DNA of 20,514 bases, from contig MU069502.1 of assembly GCA_002284615.2 (NCBI GenBank), positions 97,199-117,712 on the forward strand, read 5' to 3'. This document shows positions 15,561-20,514 of this stretch, piece by piece (the first letter of the stretch is position 1; each line of letters opens with the position of its first letter). The notes under the pieces were generated by a model. The model saw only the letters and a list, made by a program, of their open reading frames with translations, did not search any database and had not been told where the DNA came from. Source of the DNA: Dunaliella salina (taxonomy: Eukaryota; Chlorophyta; Chlorophyceae; Chlamydomonadales; Dunaliellaceae). The position numbers and the translations under genes were made by a program.

Positions 15561-16325
15561 TGCGGGAGAGGAGGAGGGAGGCTCCGGCCCCCTGCCCCCA
15601 TCCCCTGGGTGCTGACTATGTCCCATGGAGGGAGCACTGCCGCCTTGTGCTGCTAACTGCTGTGCCTCTGCAGCTGCAGATGCGGTCAATGGTTGGCAGC
15701 AGCTGTTGGCGTGGACTGCGGTCGCTTGGCCACTGTTGTTGGCATGGACCGCCGTCTGCTGTGCTGCTGTCTGCTCTGCGTCTGCAGCTGCACTTGCAGC
15801 CAATGGCTGGCAGCAGCGGCTTTCGGCGTGGACTATGGTCATTTGGCAACTGCTGCTGGCACGTTCTGCTGTCTGCTGTGCTGCTGTCTGCTCTGCCTCT
15901 GCAGCTGTGATTTCAGTCGATTGACAGCGGCTGCCGGCGTGGGCTGCGGTCGCTTGACAACTGCTGTTGGCATGGACTGCTGTCTGTTGTGCTCCTGTCT
16001 GCTCTGCGTCTGCAGCTGCTGTTGTGGTGGTCGGTTGGCAGCGGCTGTCGGCGTGGACTGCGGTTGCTTGGCAACTGCTGTCGGCATGGACTGCCGTCTG
16101 CAATGCTGCTGTCTGCCCTGCATCTGCAGCTGCGGTTTCAGTCGACTGGCAGCGGCTGTCGGCCTGGACTGCGGACGGCATGGTCTGCTCTGTGCTTGCA
16201 GCTGTGATCGCCGTCGGTCGGCGGCAGCCGTTGGCATGGACTGTGACGCAAATGTGGGCAGAGTTGGAATCGGTCGGCAACTGCTGTTGGCATTGTCTGC
16301 CGTTAGCATGGACTGTAGTTGGCAT
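15360..16325 (-). CDS. Uncertain open frame across the 111-117-bp minisatellite
   Basis: A 321-codon minus-strand frame is open because the repeat unit is a multiple of three. The peptide repeats AADAEQTAAQQTAVHAN and SSCQATAVHADSRCQ about five times, giving an Ala/Gln/Thr/His-rich protein with a Cys per unit. It then runs into the neighbouring GGDGRGPEPPSSS region and ends at 15360. Plus-strand frames are open over the same stretch for the same reason, so openness alone is weak evidence. No signal peptide, membrane segment or known domain is seen. It could be an exon of a repetitive protein or simply a satellite; I lean to the latter. Confidence 0.2.
   Translation of the reverse strand: MPTTVHANGRQCQQQLPTDSNSAHICVTVHANGCRRPTAITAASTEQTMPSAVQADSRCQSTETAAADAGQTAALQTAVHADSSCQATAVHADSRCQPTTTTAAADAEQTGAQQTAVHANSSCQATAAHAGSRCQSTEITAAEAEQTAAQQTAERASSSCQMTIVHAESRCCQPLAASAAADAEQTAAQQTAVHANNSGQATAVHANSCCQPLTASAAAEAQQLAAQGGSAPSMGHSQHPGDGGRGPEPPSSSPAGPPPDADLMVAGNGRVAGSMVAEEGRDAHPMVVGKGEGAHTMVAGESEPLCLHEEPPSSSAGPPSD
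15667..16325. repeat. Minisatellite, 111-117-bp units
   Basis: The marker TCTGCAGCTG starts at 15667, 15781, 15898, 16009 and 16123, giving spacings of 114, 117, 111 and 114. Each unit also has 'ggcagcggctgtcggcgtggactgcgg'-like and 'ggcaactgctgttggcatgg'-like blocks. Unit lengths vary only by whole codons. Confidence 0.88.
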
Positions 16326-16438
16326 GCCTGGTGAGGCCTCTCACTTTTATTAGGGGTTCTTCCCTTAATGCACGCGGCCTTTGGCTTGCGTAGATTTTTT
16401 CTTTTCTTTTCTTTTTTCTTTTTTCTTTAGTTGCCATG
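16316..16438 (+). mobile_element. LINE-B copy B3: solo 3' end inserted in the minisatellite, with TSD
   Basis: The 101 bp at 16327-16427 is nearly identical to the LINE-B2 UTR end, including CCTTAATGCACGC, GGCCTTTGGC, TTGCGTAG and a T/C tail. It is flanked by TAGTTGGCATG (16316-16326) and TAGTTGCCATG (16428-16438), an 11-bp target-site duplication with one mismatch. The minisatellite continues on the right with 'ggttggcatggactgcggtcggcatgg'-like sequence. This is a classical, severely 5'-truncated LINE insertion, and it places the exact 3' boundary of LINE-B at the T/C tail. Confidence 0.82.
16372..16391 (+). other. LINE-B 3'-end hairpin, copy B3
   Basis: ACGCGGCC, TTT, then GGC and TTGCGT. 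Pairing ACGC with GCGT, G with T, and GCC with GGC (one bulged base) leaves a TTT loop. Same position as the B1 hairpin with different stem bases. Confidence 0.6.
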
Positions 16439-16545
16439 GTCTGTGGTTGGCATGGACTGCGGTCGGCATGGATTGCCGTCACATGGCAGCGGCTGTCGGC
16501 ACGGACTGTGATGCAAGTGCAGGCAGAGTCGGAGTGGGGGGAGTT
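16439..16545. repeat. Minisatellite continuation after LINE-B3
   Basis: Carries 'ggttggcatggactgcgg' units. A 34-bp segment at 16505-16539 ('gactgtgatgcaag', 'ggcagagtcgga') repeats 16239-16272. This shows that B3 landed inside the array. Confidence 0.75.
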
Positions 16546-16699
16546 GGGTGGTGGTGGTGCAGGGCGTTGCGAGGTGGCTTGTGCTTAGGGCTGGCCACTT
16601 CCGTATCAATGTGCCGTACATATCAACTTGTTGGCAGGGATAACACAGTGTGTAAACGGCGTACGTATATGGAATTGGCCAACCCTGCTTGTGCTGCAT

Positions 16700-17600
16700 G
16701 CCAAAGCAAGGCCGCTGCTGTGCACACAGGATGGGCAAGGCTGCTGCTGTGCACGCATCATGGGCAAGGCTGCTGCTGTGCATGCACGATGGGCCCGGCT
16801 GCTGCTGTGCATGGATGATGGGCTCAGCTGCTGCTATGCACGCACGATGGGTACGGCTGCAGCTGTGCATGCGTGATGGGCAGGGCTCTTGCGTGCATGG
16901 ATGATGGGCACAGCTGCTGCTATGCACGCACGATGGGTACGGCTGCAGCTGTGCATGCGTGATGGGCACGGCTGCTGCTGTGCATGCGTGATGGGCACAG
17001 CTGCTGCTATGCACGCACGATGGACACGACTGTTGTTGTGCATGCGTGATGGGTACGGCTGCAGCTGTGCATGCGTGATGGGCGCAGCTGCTGCTATGCA
17101 CGCACGATGGGTACGGCTGCTGCTGTGCATGCGTGATGGGCGCGGCTGCTGCTATGCAAGCATGATGGACACGACTGTTGTTGTGCATGCATGATGGGCA
17201 CGGCTGCTTCTGTGCACGCATGTTTGGCGTGGCTATTGCTGTGCATCTATGACAGGCAAGGAGGTGCTGTGCACTCATAGTAGGCAGGGCTGCTATTGTG
17301 CATGCATGATGGGCGTGCTTGCAGCTGTGCGTGCATGATGGGCAAAGGCTGCTGCTGTGCACGCAGGATAAGCAAGGCTGTTGCTGTGCATGCATGATGG
17401 GCATGGCTGCTGCGTGCATGGATGATGGGTTCAGCTGCTGCTATGCACACATGATGGGCAAGGCTGCTGCTGTGCGTGCGTAAGAGGCACAGCTGCTGCT
17501 ATGCACGCATGATGGGCAAGGCTGCTGCTGTGCACTCATAGAAGGCAGGGCTGATGCTAAGCATGCATGCTGTGCATGCATGATGGGCAAGGCTGCTGTG
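16700..17600. repeat. 29-bp minisatellite, about 30 copies
   Basis: Units of the form 'gatgggcacggctgctgct' followed by 'gtgcatgcat', about 29 bp, are contiguous with no unique spacers. Variants change single bases and a few units are shorter or longer. The copies at 16840-17160 are the most regular and contain a higher-order pattern of alternating 'cagctgctgctatgcacgca' and 'cggctgcagctgtgcatgcg' units. Confidence 0.92.
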
Positions 17601-17644
17601 CGAACACTCTGGGGCTTGCAGGGAAAGGCAAATTGATGAAAGTG

Positions 17645-18007
17645 GGGAGCATTACAACTTCAAACCTCAGCAATCCGATCCGACACAGAGTTCCACCATT
17701 TCCTTTGCGCGTGTCCATCTGCTTGCCTACACGTGTTAAAATGCTTGGCAAACTCCCTATTGTGCAGTTGAAACAAAAGCAAATGAGCGTCAGAGTCAGC
17801 AGCGTCGACCAGTCACCAGTCCCTACCATTGCACAGCTGCACCGGTCTTGGGTCCTTACACTCCCCATTCAAGTACGGGCATGGCAAAATCTGTTGATGC
17901 TCCTCGCTCGGACTTTGCATTCCATTTGAGTGCAACTGCTGCTGCTGAACATCTCCAGGCCTCTCATCACAAAGATACATTTGGTTCACATATTGATGCA
18001 GCAGCAC
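17645..18007 (-). pseudogene. Unidentified small gene fragment with in-frame TGA
   Basis: The minus-strand frame from ATG at 18005-18007 reads MLLHQYVNQMYLCDERPGD, then QQILPCPYLNGECKDPRPV, QLCNGRDW and a TGA at 17813-17815. After the stop the same frame continues with VDAADSDAHLLLFQLHN, FAKHFNTCRQADGHAQRKWW and NSVSDRIAEV, ending at a TGA near 17650. The mixed composition, with Cys, Trp and charged residues and no repeats, looks like a real protein, unlike its surroundings. The continuation past the stop in the same frame suggests a nonsense mutation or a short intron (a GT...AG pair exists around it). It could be a transposon protein exon. No domain is recognised. It starts only about 16 bp from the telomere-like tract. 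Confidence 0.4.
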
Positions 18008-18022
18008 CGTGCTCCTGAAGGC

Positions 18023-18081
18023 CTAAACCCTAAACCCTAGACCCTAACCTTAAACCCTAACCCTAAACCCTAACCCTAAAC
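18023..18081. repeat. Interstitial telomere-like tract, CCCTAAA type
   Basis: About eight heptamers: CCCTAAA mixed with variants CCCTAAC, CCCTAGA and CCTTAAA. CCCTAAA is the C-rich strand of the TTTAGGG telomere found in most land plants and many green algae. It is internal here, with sequence on both sides. Confidence 0.93.
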
Positions 18082-18640
18082 TGCATCACACTCCTCGTAC
18101 CTGCGGAGCTGCCCTGTGCTCTCATCATGCAAACAAACCATGTGCTCACGCAGTATACAATCTTTGTACCTGCGGAGCTGCCCAGTACAACATTGCCCAG
18201 CTGAGACCTTGTGTCTTCTGCATGCCTTGTACCGCGTACCTGCAGAGCCGCCTCGTGCAACATTGCCCTGCTGCAACATTGTACCTTGTTCCCCCAAAGC
18301 CGCCCTGCACGACATTGCCATGCAGTTACCTTGCGCCTTCCACCCGCTCTGTGCAGCGTCGCTGCGGAGCCGCCTCTGCAATATTGCTGCCAACTTGTGC
18401 TTTGTACCTACAGGTGCAACCTGGCCCTGCTGCGACCTTGTTTGTGCCTTGTACCTGCCTTGTAGTGTATACCTGGAGAGCTGCCCGGTTCAAGGTTGCT
18501 GCCAGAACCAGCACCATGAATTGCTGCCACCATCGTATTGACGCGGCAGTGCTGCGCTCGCTCAGGATACACCGCACACTCCTCGTACCTGCAGAGCCGC
18601 TCGGTGCGACAGTGCTGCCAGAATCAGCTTGACCCAGCGC
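18082..18640. repeat. Degenerate minisatellite with GTACCTGCGGAGC core
   Basis: The core 'cgtacctgc(g/a)gagc(t/c)gcc' occurs near 18098, 18168, 18236 and 18584, with weaker versions between, often followed by 'caacattgcc'. Spacing is about 60-75 bp at the left. It begins directly at the telomere-like tract, as subtelomeric repeats do. Confidence 0.65.
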
Positions 18641-20395
18641 CGCGGCCTTGCATGCCCACAGTGATCCCAGGCAAGAGTTCTTCCTCTCTCGGACCACCCT
18701 GCTGGGTTCGTCCCTTCTCTTCCTACTGCTGCTGCTGCTGCTGCTGCTGCTCCTTTCGCTGCTGAGTGCAGCAATGTGAGACCCTCTGATGCTACCGCTG
18801 TCCCTTTCCCCATCGAGGCCATTGGCACCCTTGCTGCTGCCAGCTCTGCCATGTGGATGTGTCGGGTTTGTGGATGAGTGGAGCCCTGTTGCACTGCTGG
18901 TGCGTCTGGCAAGGGGCAGTGGGGAAGTTGCTGAGGGGCCAGGGATGCCTGCCCTTACAGAAGCAGGCCTGAGGCCCCTACCAGCAGGCCCAAGGGTCTC
19001 AGCAGCAAGACCAGCGCTCGCAATTGGCAGCGACGATGTGCCGGCGGCGACTATTGATTTGGGGATCCGTGAATGTGCTGCGGATGCTGCTGCACACGCA
19101 GGAGCGGGCCGTGCGTAAGAGCGCGCGGCTGAGGCTGGTAATGCTGCACTTTGTGAGGACTGTGCAGGGTCTGGTGGGGTGGGGGTGGCAGTGCAGGCGG
19201 TGTCGGCGGTAGCTTGTGCGTTGGGGCGAGCGCTGCGGATGGGTCTTGGCATAACTGACGCGCTTGTGGGTTGCTTGTGAGGGTGTGGGATGCCTGAGGG
19301 GATGCTTGGGTGGCGTGGCCGGGACTGCTTGCTTGCAGGGGTATGCTTGGCAATATCCTGTACTGTTTCTTTGGGTGTGGTATTTGGTGGGCCGGGCGTT
19401 CCAGCGGCAGTACTTGAGGACTGGGGCAGCTTGTGGGATGCCTGGGGTATCCGGGATGCAGACACTGGCTTACTGTGTTTAGAGGGTGCACTTGTGTTGG
19501 GCTTGCTTGGTGTTGCTGCTGATGATGACGAGGGGCAGCTGTGAGGGGCATTCTGATCAGGCGCAGCTGTAAGGGGCACGCCTACTGCTGCTGGTGCTGG
19601 TGCTGGTGCTGGTGCTGCCGCTGCTGGTGCTGGTGCTGGTGCTGCTGGTGCTGGTGCTTGTGCTGCTGCTGCTGGTGCTGCCGCTAACGATGATGATGGC
19701 ACACCCGCAGTGGACCATACTGAGCAGCCAGCAGAGGAGCCTGGGCAGGTCGAACCTGGGGCAGGGGAAGGCTGGAGCGGAGTCAGAGATGAGCAGTGCG
19801 AGAGGGTATGAGGCGAGGTAGCAGAGGAGGCAGAGCGGGCAGCTGGCATTGCAGTGGTGGCGGCCTCATCTCGTGCGGAGCGTGACACGCCTGGTTCAGG
19901 AACGGATGGGACCGACGGGGGTGGAGGTGGTAGCCCTGACTTGGGTGTTGAGGTTGAGGCTGAAGCTGATCCATTTTGAAGGTGATGCATATGGGTTGAG
20001 GAAGCTGATGCAGGAGCTTGGTTGTGGAGGCTTTGCACCGAGGCAGGCTCAGGGAGGACGCTGGTGCTGCCAGGGGCTGATAATGTGTGACGTTGCGGCT
20101 GACGATGTGTGGTGGTGGCAGAGGCTGATGTGTGGCGCGGGCAATGTGGCTGATGTGACTGACAAAGTGTGGCACTGCGAGAGGGTGATAATTTGTGGCC
20201 CTTGCCTTGTGGCTGATGTGGCTGGCGATGTGTGATGGCGCTGCAAGAGGGTGATAATGTGACGGCGGATGCACTTCTGTGAGATCTTTTGGGGAAGCTT
20301 CCAGCTGCTGAAGTGGTGGAGGAGGACATAGGAGCAGGTGCCGCGGCAGCAGCAGCTTCGCGGCGCTGGCGTGCTGCAAGGGAGGCGGAGGTCAT
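18326..20395 (-). CDS. Long Ser/Ala/Pro-rich low-complexity open frame, possible exon
   Basis: A minus-strand frame of 689 codons from ATG at 20393-20395. The frame is also open upstream (PSAAPSPAAQRPNGPR) into the terminal CA tract, so the true start may lie outside. Composition is dominated by Ser, Ala, Pro, Thr, His and Gln. Features in order: short degenerate repeats with THRQPHQPQ and TLSPS blocks (about residues 40-110), PPPPPSVPSVPEPG near 155, an (Ala-Pro)n stretch near 240-270, and a Ser9-Arg-Lys-Arg-Arg segment near 560. The last 80 or so codons lie in the minisatellite and are probably not coding. No folded domain, signal peptide or membrane segment is seen. It could be one exon of a large disordered protein, or chance openness in GC-rich repeat-bearing DNA; two other minus frames are also partly open here. 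Confidence 0.35.
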   Translation of the reverse strand: MTSASLAARQRREAAAAAAPAPMSSSTTSAAGSFPKRSHRSASAVTLSPSCSAITHRQPHQPQGKGHKLSPSRSATLCQSHQPHCPRHTSASATTTHRQPQRHTLSAPGSTSVLPEPASVQSLHNQAPASASSTHMHHLQNGSASASTSTPKSGLPPPPPSVPSVPEPGVSRSARDEAATTAMPAARSASSATSPHTLSHCSSLTPLQPSPAPGSTCPGSSAGCSVWSTAGVPSSSLAAAPAAAAQAPAPAAPAPAPAAAAPAPAPAPAAVGVPLTAAPDQNAPHSCPSSSSAATPSKPNTSAPSKHSKPVSASRIPQASHKLPQSSSTAAGTPGPPNTTPKETVQDIAKHTPASKQSRPRHPSIPSGIPHPHKQPTSASVMPRPIRSARPNAQATADTACTATPTPPDPAQSSQSAALPASAARSYARPAPACAAASAAHSRIPKSIVAAGTSSLPIASAGLAAETLGPAGRGLRPASVRAGIPGPSATSPLPLARRTSSATGLHSSTNPTHPHGRAGSSKGANGLDGERDSGSIRGSHIAALSSERSSSSSSSSSRKRRDEPSRVVRERKNSCLGSLWACKAAALGQADSGSTVAPSGSAGTRSVRCILSERSTAASIRWWQQFMVLVLAATLNRAALQVYTTRQVQGTNKVAAGPGCTCRYKAQVGSNIAEAAPQRRCTERVEGAR
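18726..18751. repeat. (CTG)n trinucleotide repeat
   Basis: Eight to nine CTG/GCT units, encoding the poly-Ser run in the minus-strand frame. Confidence 0.95.
19580..19685. repeat. (GCTGGT)n hexanucleotide repeat
   Basis: Alternating GCTGGT and GCTGCT units. On the minus strand it encodes the Ala-Pro run of the long open frame. Confidence 0.93.
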
Positions 20396-20455
20396 GCGCG
20401 GGCCGTTGGGGCGCTGTGCCGCGGGGGATGGTGCTGCTGAAGGCAGGGGCGTGCA

Positions 20456-20459
<4 letters not shown>

Positions 20460-20514
<55 letters not shown>
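20460..20514. repeat. (TG)n microsatellite
   Basis: Uninterrupted TG units to the last base of the window, so its length is unknown. Same strand composition as the tract at position 1. Confidence 0.98.

Noticed and set aside
14655..16334. Cys-rich plus-strand frames as metallothionein-like or secreted Cys-rich proteins
   Set aside because: The Cys comes from TGC in CTG-rich repeat units, and the same DNA is open in several frames on both strands.
16700..17600. 29-bp direct repeats as a CRISPR array
   Set aside because: Repeat length is suggestive, but the units are contiguous with no unique spacers, they are degenerate, and the DNA is eukaryotic.
395..18007. Reassigned stop codons (some ulvophyte algae read TAA/TAG as Gln)
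   Set aside because: In-frame stops within recognisable domains are of all three kinds: TAA at 477, 5176 and 8972, TAG at 3565 and 6314 (minus), TGA at 5497, 5584 and 17813. They occur beside frameshifts, and lost catalytic residues are seen in RT A3 and RNase H. Ordinary decay explains them better.
19051..20379. Other minus-strand frames overlapping the 689-codon frame
   Set aside because: They are shorter and probably arise from GC-rich, stop-poor composition. The longest frame was kept as the only candidate.
1..20514. tRNA, rRNA or snRNA genes
   Set aside because: No cloverleaf-like box A/box B pairs or conserved rRNA stretches were recognised on either strand. A covariance search was not possible here.

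Overview
Nuclear DNA of a eukaryote, most likely a green alga. Three observations point that way: an interstitial tract of plant/green-algal type telomere repeats (CCCTAAA, 18023-18081), long (GT)n/(AC)n microsatellites with abundant CTG/GCT-rich minisatellites, and two families of decayed non-LTR retrotransposons (LINEs) whose domain content resembles chlorophyte elements. A Dunaliella-like chlorophyte would fit, but genus is a guess. I see no rRNA, tRNA, CRISPR array or intact housekeeping gene. This is a transposon and satellite graveyard with one long low-complexity reading frame at the right edge.

Left part (1-3930): a GT microsatellite, then at least four fragments of one LINE family, here called LINE-A, in both orientations: A1 (+, 395-715), A2 (-, 1555-1624), A3 (-, 1648-3423, the longest, with a dead RT active site) and A4 (+, 3487-3930). 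A fifth 3' end, A5, lies at 12282-12545. They are linked by shared protein segments, a C-terminal C2HC knuckle and a shared 3' untranslated tail.

Centre (3935-12104): one very long LINE, LINE-B copy B1. After removing a 1.15-kb insertion it can be followed through several frames as: pre-RT region, reverse transcriptase, linker, PHD finger, chromodomain-like segment, a segment resembling algal retroelement adenine-methyltransferase-like domains, RNase H, CCHC zinc finger, and a C-terminal PD-(D/E)XK restriction-like nuclease. Stops and frameshifts show that the copy is dead. The insertion (5724-6870) carries its own apparently intron-containing gene remnant on the minus strand.

Next (12105-16430): a second LINE-B copy (B2, minus strand, 12585-13520) is interrupted by a 284-bp element with a 19-bp target-site duplication, whose end resembles the LINE-B 3' tail. 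A third copy (B3, 16327-16427) is only the 3' end and sits inside a minisatellite with an 11-bp target-site duplication. All four tails carry a hairpin whose stem is kept by compensating changes, a candidate recognition structure for the LINE-B reverse transcriptase.

Right part (14126-20514): a chain of distinct tandem repeats (AC microsatellite; units of about 70-80 bp, 111-117 bp and 29 bp), a broken small gene on the minus strand (17645-18007), the telomere-like tract, another degenerate minisatellite, and a 689-codon Ser/Ala/Pro-rich minus-strand frame (18326-20395) that runs open to the terminal GT microsatellite. All names and family assignments come from reading the sequence; none was checked against a database.
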